This document shows, piece after piece, positions 1 to 5,886 of a DNA stretch of 12,171 nt. The translations under genes were made by a program, and so were the position numbers. The DNA lies in the NCBI GenBank assembly GCA_031282485.1, contig JAITDQ010000272.1, forward strand, positions 1 through 12,171, written 5' to 3'. The notes beneath the pieces are model-generated. The model made no database searches. It worked only from the letters and a program-made list of their open reading frames with translations, and had not been told where the DNA came from. Position 1 is the first letter of the stretch; every line of letters begins with the position of its first letter. This DNA comes from Tannerella sp. (GTDB taxonomy: Bacteria > Bacteroidota > Bacteroidia > Bacteroidales > Tannerellaceae).

Positions 1-650
1 ACAAGACGATTGTCTTTCACGTACGATTTTGCATATTCTTTGCGATTGAGCGAGGCTTTGAAATTGATTGATTTCGGTTTCGACGATTTTATTTTGATGT
101 GTATCCTGTCTTTGTCGAAATCGGTGATGACTTTCATCTGATATTCAACGCCGTTCCTGTTCCACGACACGTATGCCACAGCATCTTCGATATCGAGCAC
201 GCTTTCGTAGTTTTTAAACTCGCTTTTATCGTCCCAGTCGATGTTCAACTCCGAAAATATCTGATAACAGCCGAATTCGCCGTAAGCGCCGCTTCCTCTA
301 CACGAACCGGGACCTTTGCAAACAAATGTCTGCTGTAAAAGTTCCTGCGCTTCCTTATTTTTCTTCGCAAGTAACAAATCCTGAATCTCTTTCAGGTATT
401 GATTGGCTTCTTCTCTGTCGGCATCCTGATATCCGCCCGACCACAAAGAGATTTCGTTCAACACAATCGTCTCGACATCCGGATTCCCGAACACCATAGC
501 GCCCAGACGACCGTTTCCCAGCGGCAACGATTTGCTAAAAACCTTTGCCGGCGTATCAAAACGCAAACTTATGTCGTTCGTGATGTCTTTAACTTGACTG
601 CTACACGAACATATCACAGTAATAATCAATAGAAATACATTTCTTTTCAT
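1..650 (-). CDS. Glycoside hydrolase family 95 lipoprotein (alpha-L-fucosidase type), N-terminal part only
   Basis: The reverse complement from the ATG at 648-650 stays open for 216 codons to the left edge, so the 3' end is outside the window. The N-terminus (MKRNVFLLIITVICSCSS) is a short lipoprotein-type signal with Cys16 as the likely lipidated residue, predicting a membrane-anchored protein. The mature part carries the hallmark start of the GH95 N-terminal domain: SLPLGNGRLGAMVFGNP at about residues 42-58, then VLNEISLWSGGYQDAD at about 65-80. The family removes terminal alpha-1,2-linked L-fucose (some members L-galactose) from glycans by an inverting mechanism. Family members usually have roughly 750-850 residues, so about a quarter is visible and the catalytic centre is not. 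A TAnnTTTG promoter lies just upstream. The family call is strong from the motifs; substrate is inferred from the family. Confidence 0.88.
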   Translation of the reverse strand, partial: MKRNVFLLIITVICSCSSQVKDITNDISLRFDTPAKVFSKSLPLGNGRLGAMVFGNPDVETIVLNEISLWSGGYQDADREEANQYLKEIQDLLLAKKNKEAQELLQQTFVCKGPGSCRGSGAYGEFGCYQIFSELNIDWDDKSEFKNYESVLDIEDAVAYVSWNRNGVEYQMKVITDFDKDRIHIKIKSSKPKSINFKASLNRKEYAKSYVKDNRL

Positions 651-681
651 GATACATTGTTTTATTTAATATAATCCGATG

Positions 682-711
682 CAAATATATTAAAAATTTC
701 ATTTCCACAAG
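682..711 (-). promoter_or_regulatory. Bacteroidota-type promoter of the GH95 gene
   Basis: On the minus strand TATATTTG (682-689) matches the -7 consensus TAnnTTTG exactly. CTTG (708-711) lies 18 bp upstream and matches three of four bases of the -33 box TTTG. The start codon at 650 is about 30 bases downstream. Assigned from consensus only. Confidence 0.6.
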
Positions 712-897
712 TATTTCATACTGCCGATTTATAATAAAAAAACGTTTCTCACCTTTTAATTAGCCTTTTCCATTAGCCGCAAAAAGCGATGGAGCAGACA
801 ATAAAGCTGTACCTGCTGCCATTGTTTTTAAAAAACGATCGTAACGCGGTCGCCCGGTTTCCACTGACGGGGAATATCGGCGTATATACCATATCGC

Positions 898-996
898 TAT
901 ACTCGTTCCATACTCATTCTATACTCATTCCATACTTGTTCCATACTCATTCTATACCACAGATATACTACAGATATACTTGCTCTATACTCATCC
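898..996. repeat. Tandem repeat, nine 11-bp units (consensus TATACTCATTC)
   Basis: Nine consecutive units in exact 11-base register start at 898, 909, 920, 931, 942, 953, 964, 975 and 986. Every unit has ATAC at positions 2-5. Variation is confined mainly to position 1 (T or C) and the last six bases. Units 6 and 7 share a variant ending (ACAGA), which suggests local duplication. The 11-bp period is not a multiple of three, so a coding frame rotates through the repeat. The period is close to one helical turn. Copy number is likely to vary between strains. Confidence 0.85.
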
Positions 997-1198
997 CGAC
1001 TTTTCAAAAACAAAAAAGGCGATCCTCAAAACGGTAATGTTCGACGCGGAAGCGTTACTTTTTCCCTCGAATATGCCTGTCCGTACCGGCGCCTTGCACA
1101 ACCGGCAAAAGCGTGTGCCGGAGTTGGGTTTGCGCGAAAAAAACAATAAAAAACGGGGGAATAAATTATCAGGCTATTGCTAAAAATATATCCGCGAT

Positions 1199-1229
1199 TA
1201 TGCAATAAACAAAATAATTACTACCTTTG
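1199..1229 (+). promoter_or_regulatory. Bacteroidota-type promoter of the serC-serA cluster
   Basis: TACCTTTG at 1222-1229 matches TAnnTTTG exactly. TATG at 1199-1202 lies 19 bp upstream and matches three of four bases of the -33 TTTG box. The serC ATG follows about 44 bases downstream of the -7 box. I see no second promoter of this quality before serA, DUF1015 or the HAD gene, which fits transcription from here. Confidence 0.6.
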
Positions 1230-1273
1230 CCTCCCCTAAGAAAACATAATTAACAAATAAAACATTGAAAAAA

Positions 1274-2341
1274 ATGAAGAAGCACAATTTTTATGCAGGC
1301 CCCTCTATTTTAAGTCAGTACACGATTAAAAATACGGCTGATGCGATACTCGATTTTGCAAATACGGGATTATCGTTAATGGAAGTTTCTCACAGAGGTA
1401 AGGAATTTGTCGCCGTTTGCGACGGGGCGCGTGACCTGGTTAAGGAATTATTGGATGTGCCGGCTACGCACGACGTGATTTTCCTCGGAGGCGGCGCCAG
1501 TATGCAGTTTTGCATGGTTCCCTACAACTTGTTGAAAAAGAAAGCGTCGTACCTTGATACCGGAACTTGGGCTTCCAAAGCAATAAAGGAAGCTAAATTA
1601 TTCGGCGAAGTCGAAGTCGTCGCTTCATCTAAGGAGAAAAATTATACGTTTATTCCGAAAAATTACACGGTTTCCGACGATTCGGACTACTTTCACATTA
1701 CGACAAATAACACCATTTACGGAACGCAGATCCGTCAAATCCCGGAGGTTAACGTCCCGCTCGTCGCAGATATGTCGTCCGACATCTTCTCGCGTCCGGT
1801 GGATGTGTCGAAATATGATGTAATCTATGCGGGAGCGCAAAAAAACCTGGCGCCGTCGGGCGTTACAATCGTTATTGTACGCAAAGACGCACTCAACCGG
1901 GCAGGCCGTCCGATTCCTACCATGCTGAATTATATGACGCATGTAGAAAAAGAATCCATGTTTAATACGCCTCCGGTTGTTCCCATTTTTGCCGCACTCC
2001 AGACACTGAAATGGTATAAGGAAAACGGCGGCATAACTGCCATGCAAAAGAAAAACGAGGAAAAAGCGGCGGTTCTGTATGATGAAATAGACCGTAACAA
2101 ACTTTTCAGAGGAACGTCCGAAACGGAAGACCGCTCGCTGATGAATGTCTGTTTCGTTATGAACGACGAATACAAAGAACTGGAGCCTGAATTTGCAACA
2201 TTTGCCGCCGCAGCCGGAATGATTGGTATCAAAGGACACCGCTCCGTAGGCGGATTCCGCGCATCCATATACAACGCCATGCCGGTAGACAGCGTGAAAG
2301 CCCTTGTTCAAACCATGCAGGATTTTGAGAAACAACACTAA
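1274..2341 (+). CDS. serC: Phosphoserine aminotransferase (SerC)
   Basis: SerC is a cytoplasmic PLP enzyme that transaminates 3-phosphohydroxypyruvate with glutamate to give O-phosphoserine, the second step of serine synthesis. The same activity often serves pyridoxine synthesis. The 355-residue protein begins [13 protein letters not shown], the standard SerC N-terminus. It has the substrate-binding SHRGKEF (39-45), the PLP-phosphate loop GGGASMQF (72-79), Asp167 in VADMSSD, the PLP Schiff-base lysine Lys190 in [10 protein letters not shown], and the C-terminal [16 protein letters not shown] (321-336). Length is normal for the family. I chose the ATG at 1274 over an in-frame TTG at 1265, because family members start at this methionine and ATG is the better codon. 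serA follows after 112 bp on the same strand. Confidence 0.97.
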   Translation: MKKHNFYAGPSILSQYTIKNTADAILDFANTGLSLMEVSHRGKEFVAVCDGARDLVKELLDVPATHDVIFLGGGASMQFCMVPYNLLKKKASYLDTGTWASKAIKEAKLFGEVEVVASSKEKNYTFIPKNYTVSDDSDYFHITTNNTIYGTQIRQIPEVNVPLVADMSSDIFSRPVDVSKYDVIYAGAQKNLAPSGVTIVIVRKDALNRAGRPIPTMLNYMTHVEKESMFNTPPVVPIFAALQTLKWYKENGGITAMQKKNEEKAAVLYDEIDRNKLFRGTSETEDRSLMNVCFVMNDEYKELEPEFATFAAAAGMIGIKGHRSVGGFRASIYNAMPVDSVKALVQTMQDFEKQH

Positions 2342-2344
2342 AAA

Positions 2345-2428
2345 TCAACTCACAGAATTACATAATTTTCAAAATTTACAGGTTTTCATCGCGTGAATTA
2401 TGAAAAATCATGTAAATTCTGTGATTGA
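2345..2428. repeat. Long imperfect inverted repeat between serC and serA
   Basis: The left arm at 2345-2371 and the right arm at 2401-2428 are nearly complementary. Their cores, CACAGAATTACAT at 2351-2363 and ATGTAAATTCTGTG at 2409-2422, pair over 13 bases with one bulged A. The loop is about 29 bases and can itself pair partly. The right arm ends about 25 bases before the serA start. No U-tract follows, so this is not a standard intrinsic terminator. It could be an mRNA-stabilising or attenuating hairpin, or a dispersed palindromic repeat. Confidence 0.65.
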
Positions 2429-2453
2429 ATTAATAACTATTAAAAATATACGA

Positions 2454-3374
2454 ATGAAAGTTTTAGTTGCAACAGAAAAACCATTTGCCGCTATTGCCGT
2501 AAATGGAATACGTGAAGCCGTCGAAAGCGCAGGCTTTGAACTGGCGCTTCTGGAAAAGTATGCCGAAAAGGCGCAGCTGTTAGAAGCCGTGAAAGATGTC
2601 GACGCCATTATAATCCGCAGCGATAAAATCGATAATGAAGTGTTTGACGCCGCCGGACAGCTGAAAATCGTTGTACGCGCAGGCGCGGGATACGACAATG
2701 TAGACCTGGAGGCGGCCACCGCCCACAATGTATGCGTGATGAACACACCGGGACAAAACGCAAATGCAGTAGCCGAACTGGCGCTCGGCCTGATGGTTTA
2801 CGCCGCGCGTAACTTCTTCGTCGGGACGTCGGGGATAGAACTGAAAGATAAAAAATTAGGCATACACGCGTATGGCAATGTAGGACGTAATGTAGCCCGC
2901 ATCGCCAAAGGCTTCGGTATGGAGATTTACGCTTACGACGCTTTCTGTCCCGCCCCGGTAATCGAAAATGACGGCGTGAAAGCGCTTCATTCCGCAGCAG
3001 AACTGTATGAACGCTGTCAGTTTATATCGCTTCATATCCCGGCAACGGCCGAAACGAAAAACTCAATTAACAGCGACCTGCTGTCAAAAATGCCTAAAGG
3101 CGCCGTCCTGATTAACACCGCCCGCAAAGAAGTAATTAACGAAACGGAACTGGTCAAGTTTATGGAAGAACGTACGGATTTCAAATACTTAACGGACATC
3201 ATGCCGGGAAATCATGCGGAATTGACCGAAAAATTTGCAACCCGCTATTTCAGCACTCCTAAAAAAACAGGAGCGCAGACGGCAGAAGCAAATATCAACG
3301 CCGGCATCGCCGCAGCAAACCAAATCGTCAAATTCCTGAACAACGGCGACAGAACATTCCAGGTAAACAGTTGA
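2454..3374 (+). CDS. serA: D-3-phosphoglycerate dehydrogenase, short form without ACT domain (SerA)
   Basis: SerA oxidises 3-phosphoglycerate to 3-phosphohydroxypyruvate with NAD, the first step of serine synthesis and the step before SerC. The 306-residue protein belongs to the D-isomer 2-hydroxyacid dehydrogenase family. Visible are VVRAGAGYDNVD (73-84), the NTPGQNANAVAELALGLM block (97-114), a Rossmann loop HAYGNVGRNVA (138-148) followed by the acidic Asp162, and INTARKEVINE (220-230) with catalytic Arg224. It lacks the C-terminal ACT/serine-binding domains of E. coli SerA, so the usual allosteric serine feedback is not expected. The catalytic His region reads TPKKTGAQ (268-275), with Lys where TPHxG enzymes have His. 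The ATG at 2454 is chosen over the one at 2400 because family proteins start MKVLVATEKP and the longer start would encode the inverted-repeat arm. Confidence 0.92.
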   Translation: MKVLVATEKPFAAIAVNGIREAVESAGFELALLEKYAEKAQLLEAVKDVDAIIIRSDKIDNEVFDAAGQLKIVVRAGAGYDNVDLEAATAHNVCVMNTPGQNANAVAELALGLMVYAARNFFVGTSGIELKDKKLGIHAYGNVGRNVARIAKGFGMEIYAYDAFCPAPVIENDGVKALHSAAELYERCQFISLHIPATAETKNSINSDLLSKMPKGAVLINTARKEVINETELVKFMEERTDFKYLTDIMPGNHAELTEKFATRYFSTPKKTGAQTAEANINAGIAAANQIVKFLNNGDRTFQVNS

Positions 3375-3378
3375 GCGA

Positions 3379-3400
3379 GGAGAGGGAAATCCCCCCCTCC
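3379..3400 (+). other. G-rich/C-rich hairpin between serA and the DUF1015 gene
   Basis: GGAGAGGG (3379-3386) can pair with the C-rich run up to TCC (3391-3400) with one mismatch. An A/T-rich stretch follows, reaching the next start codon at 3429. It could be a weak terminator or attenuator inside the operon. The stem is imperfect and no clean U-run abuts it, so the call is tentative. Confidence 0.3.
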
Positions 3401-3428
3401 CCCAACTTTTAATTTTTAATTCTTAATT

Positions 3429-4673
3429 ATGAAAATAAAGCCCTTTAATGGTATACGTCCGCCGAAAGACATAGTAGAAAAAGTGCAGTCGCGGCCTTAC
3501 GATGTCTTAAATTCCGAAGAAGCGCGAGCCGAAGCGGAAGGCAATGAGAAATCGCTGTATCACATCATAAAACCGGAAATAGATTTCCCGGCAGGAACAG
3601 ACGAACATGACCCCGAAGTTTACGAAAAAGCCGTGGAAAACTTCCGCAAATTCAAGGACAACGGCTGGCTTGTTCGGGACGACAAAGAACAATACTACAT
3701 TTACGCCCAGACGATGAACGGAAAAACGCAACACGGATTAGTCGTATGCGCCTCCGTCGACGATTACATGACGGGCAAAATCAGGAAACACGAGCTTACC
3801 CGCAAAGACAAGGAGGAAGACCGCATGAAACACGTGCGCATCAATAATGCCAACATTGAGCCGGTCTTCTTTGCCTTTCCCGATAACGTGGAAATCGACG
3901 GGATAGTCGCCAAATATACGAACGAGGCGCCCGAATATGACTTCACGACAGCGCCGGACGGTTTCCGCCACACTTTTTGGATAATCAGCGACGCCGCCGA
4001 CATTGCGCGTATCACGGAACTGTTTACCGCCATACCTGCCCTGTATATTGCAGACGGCCACCACCGTTCTGCGGCAGCCGCCTTAGTCGGAGCCGAAAAA
4101 GCGGGACAAAACCCGAATCACCGCGGCGATGAAGAATACAACTATTTCATGGCCGTATGCTTCCCGGCTTCTCAACTGACGATTATCGACTACAACCGGG
4201 TAGTAAAAGACCTCAACGGACTTACGGACGACGGGTTTCTGCAAAAACTCACGGACAGCTTTATCGTGGAGAAAAAAGGCGCCGAAATTTTCAAACCTTC
4301 CCGGCTGCACGAATTTTCACTGTACATAGGCGGAATCTGGTATGCGCTCACGGCGAAACCCGGAACGTACGACGACAACGACCCGACAGACGTTTTAGAC
4401 GTCACCATATCATCCCGGCTCATCTTAGATAACATATTGGGAATAAAAGACCTGCGGACGGACAAACGCATCGATTTCGTAGGAGGAATCCGCGGCCTGG
4501 GCGAACTGAAAAAACGTGTGGACAGCGGCGAGATGAAAATCGCGCTGGCGCTCTACCCCGTTTCCATGAAACAGCTTATTGATATAGCCGATACCGGCCG
4601 CATCATGCCTCCCAAGACAACATGGTTTGAACCTAAACTCCGTTCGGGATTAGTCATTCATTCATTAGATTGA
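3429..4673 (+). CDS. DUF1015 family protein
   Basis: This is a 414-residue cytoplasmic protein with no signal peptide or membrane segment. It matches the DUF1015 family end to end: KPFNGIRPP near the N-terminus, SRPYDVLN (21-28), the charged block KIRKHELTRKDKEEDR (117-132), the hallmark ADGHHRSAAA (208-217), and the C-terminal MPPKTTWFEPKLRSGL (393-408). Length is typical. To my knowledge the biochemical function is not established. From memory, the GHHR-type motif recalls the GxHR signature of the ParB/sulfiredoxin fold, which includes free-serine kinases, but I cannot confirm that relationship here. It lies 54 bp after serA and 10 bp before the HAD gene, so a role in serine or phosphoserine metabolism is a reasonable inference. 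Confidence 0.88.
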   Translation: MKIKPFNGIRPPKDIVEKVQSRPYDVLNSEEARAEAEGNEKSLYHIIKPEIDFPAGTDEHDPEVYEKAVENFRKFKDNGWLVRDDKEQYYIYAQTMNGKTQHGLVVCASVDDYMTGKIRKHELTRKDKEEDRMKHVRINNANIEPVFFAFPDNVEIDGIVAKYTNEAPEYDFTTAPDGFRHTFWIISDAADIARITELFTAIPALYIADGHHRSAAAALVGAEKAGQNPNHRGDEEYNYFMAVCFPASQLTIIDYNRVVKDLNGLTDDGFLQKLTDSFIVEKKGAEIFKPSRLHEFSLYIGGIWYALTAKPGTYDDNDPTDVLDVTISSRLILDNILGIKDLRTDKRIDFVGGIRGLGELKKRVDSGEMKIALALYPVSMKQLIDIADTGRIMPPKTTWFEPKLRSGLVIHSLD

Positions 4674-4683
4674 GGTTTTTTTG

Positions 4684-5310
4684 ATGATAAAAAACGTGAT
4701 TTTCGATATGGGCGGCGTACTTGTGGATGTGCGCCGCGAGAGGGCGATTGCCGCTTTTAAAGCAATCGGCATAGCGGATGCGGACAATCTGATAGACTCG
4801 TATCATCACAAAGGTATTTTCCTCGACATCGAAAACGGGAACATTGATACGGATACATTCTGCCGCCTGCTAAGCGAACATGCCGGGAAGGCCGTGTCCC
4901 GGCACGACGTCGAACAGGCGTGGAGAAGCATCGTTTCCGAGCCGCCTCCGTACAAACTGGATTATCTTACGGAATTGCGGAAGACGCATACGCTCTTCCT
5001 GTTAAGCAACAACAACCCCATATTGATGGATTCGTGGGCTTTTACAAATGAATTTTCGCCCGCCGGACACCCGATAACGCATTATTTCGACAGATTATAC
5101 CTGTCTTACCAAATGAAATGCACGAAGCCCGACACGATAATTTTCGAAAAAATGATTCTTGACAGCGGCATAAAACCGCCGGAATCATTATTCATCGACG
5201 ATGGGATGCACAACATAAAAACAGCAGACAGGCTCGGCTTCCGGACTTATCTCGCCGAAAACGGCGCCGACTGGCGAGAAGATATATCAAAGATTATCAG
5301 CAAAAAATAG
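4684..5310 (+). CDS. HAD superfamily hydrolase, YihX-like subfamily IA
   Basis: This 208-residue cytoplasmic protein has all four HAD motifs. Motif I is FDMGGVLVD (7-15) with nucleophile Asp8; motif II is LLSNNN (106-111) with Ser108; motif III Lys148 lies in TKPDTIIFEK; motif IV is FIDDGMHN (170-177) with Asp172/Asp173. A helical cap lies between motifs I and II at about residues 16-90. The +2 position after the nucleophile is Gly10 rather than Asp, as in YihX-type sugar-phosphate phosphatases. The likely role is phosphatase on a small metabolite. An upstream in-frame TTG at 4681 exists; the ATG at 4684 is preferred. The gene starts 10 bp after the DUF1015 stop, so the two are almost certainly co-transcribed. 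It is not a classical SerB, but phosphoserine phosphatase activity is possible. Confidence 0.87.
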   Translation: MIKNVIFDMGGVLVDVRRERAIAAFKAIGIADADNLIDSYHHKGIFLDIENGNIDTDTFCRLLSEHAGKAVSRHDVEQAWRSIVSEPPPYKLDYLTELRKTHTLFLLSNNNPILMDSWAFTNEFSPAGHPITHYFDRLYLSYQMKCTKPDTIIFEKMILDSGIKPPESLFIDDGMHNIKTADRLGFRTYLAENGADWREDISKIISKK

Positions 5311-5331
5311 CTTTATATGCATAATAACACG

Positions 5332-5339
5332 TATCTTTA
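5332..5339 (+). promoter_or_regulatory. Candidate -7 box of the toxin-antitoxin operon
   Basis: TATCTTTA differs from TAnnTTTG in the last base only and lies 15 bases before the antitoxin ATG. A T-rich TTTA at 5312-5315 is a poor -33 candidate with only 16 bp spacing. A short AT-rich palindrome (ATGCAT, 5317-5322) next to it could be part of an autoregulatory operator. Weak evidence. Confidence 0.35.
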
Positions 5340-5354
5340 CCGAAAAATTACATT

Positions 5355-5594
5355 ATGGGAGCAGAAATAACAAGAAAGACAATTGAGTTAAAGGCTGAAA
5401 CAAAGCGAATGTTAAGTTATCGGGCTATCGAAAAAGGCGTTTCTCTGAAACATTATATTGAGTCCGTACTGGACGCCGTTGCCGACGAACAGGAAGACGG
5501 GATTTTGCTTGAACTCTCTGCCGAAACGGAAGGTATCGTTTCCGGACAGGAAAAATCCGATTTTGTCAACATGCTTCATTCCCTCCGCCAATGA
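5355..5594 (+). CDS. Putative antitoxin, ribbon-helix-helix-like
   Basis: This 79-residue protein is probably the antitoxin of a type II toxin-antitoxin pair. The N-terminal half (about 6-45) has the pattern of a ribbon-helix-helix DNA-binding fold: a short strand (TRKTIELKA), a helix with MLSYRAIEKG, then VSLKHYIESVLDAVADE. The acidic C-terminal half (46-79; EQEDGILLELSAETEG) would be the toxin-binding tail. RHH antitoxins usually repress their own operon and neutralise the toxin by direct binding. Its stop codon overlaps the toxin start by 4 bp (ATGA, 5591-5594), the classic coupled arrangement. The gene lies 44 bp after the HAD gene and probably has its own promoter. Family assignment rests on pattern and context, not on a signature I recognise with certainty. 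Confidence 0.75.
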   Translation: MGAEITRKTIELKAETKRMLSYRAIEKGVSLKHYIESVLDAVADEQEDGILLELSAETEGIVSGQEKSDFVNMLHSLRQ

Positions 5595-5854
5595 CCATCG
5601 AATACGACCGAAAATTTATTAAAGATTTTCAAACGGCGCCACAACACATAAAAATTGCTTTTGCTGAAATTCATTCCGATCTGGAAACGGCTCTAACCTT
5701 ATGCAAAATCAACCGGTGCCGCAAATTGAAAGGCTCCGATGACATGTACCGCATCCGGCCAGGCAGCTATCGGGCTACTTTTTGCCTGAGAAACCCGCAT
5801 ACCATCGAATTTCTGCGTATTTTACCCCGCGGACAGGTGTATAAAAGAAAATAG
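5591..5854 (+). CDS. RelE/ParE-superfamily toxin
   Basis: This 87-residue basic protein has the RelE/ParE toxin layout: an N-terminal strand (MTIEYDRKF), two helices (about 8-40), CRKLKG (43-48), then the core strands MYRIRPGSYRATF (52-64) and TIEFLRILPRGQVYK (71-85). Arg54, Arg56, Tyr60, Arg61, Arg80 and Tyr84 sit where conserved basic and aromatic residues occur in the superfamily. RelE members cut mRNA on the ribosome; ParE members poison DNA gyrase. The sequence alone does not decide between them, although the R...Y ending is more RelE-like. It is translationally coupled to the upstream antitoxin. The gene is full length and no key motif is missing, so the toxin is probably active. Confidence 0.85.
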   Translation: MTIEYDRKFIKDFQTAPQHIKIAFAEIHSDLETALTLCKINRCRKLKGSDDMYRIRPGSYRATFCLRNPHTIEFLRILPRGQVYKRK

Positions 5855-5886
5855 TTACACAAGCCGGCGCCATATAAGCCGCTGCA

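Larger units (their letters stand above)
651..1273. other. Intergenic region between GH95 and serC
   Basis: This spacer of about 620 bp separates divergent genes. It contains the GH95 promoter near 682-711, an 11-bp tandem repeat at 898-996, a GC-richer stretch at about 1021-1140, and the serC promoter near 1199-1229. Two open frames of about 80 and 67 codons cross it. They run through the 11-bp repeat, have no family I recognise and no plausible initiation context, so I treat the region as non-coding. Apart from the items listed separately I see no RNA gene here. Confidence 0.6.

Noticed and set aside
789..1183. Two overlapping plus-strand open frames before serC
   Set aside because: They are carried by the 11-bp repeat, which yields a YTHSILIP-like pattern only because the period rotates the frame; neither has a promoter or recognisable family.
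1625..2338. Open frame of 237 codons on the minus strand
   Set aside because: It lies wholly antisense to serC, whose full-length protein and motifs are unmistakable; the antisense product has no recognisable domain.
2400..2453. Longer SerA start at 2400
   Set aside because: The extra 18 codons coincide with the right arm of the inverted repeat and are absent from the usual MKVLVATEKP start.
5855..5886. Possible bidirectional terminator between the toxin and DUF4301 genes
   Set aside because: Only short GC palindromes (GCCGGC, GGCGCC) occur; there is no stem of useful length and no T-tract on either strand.
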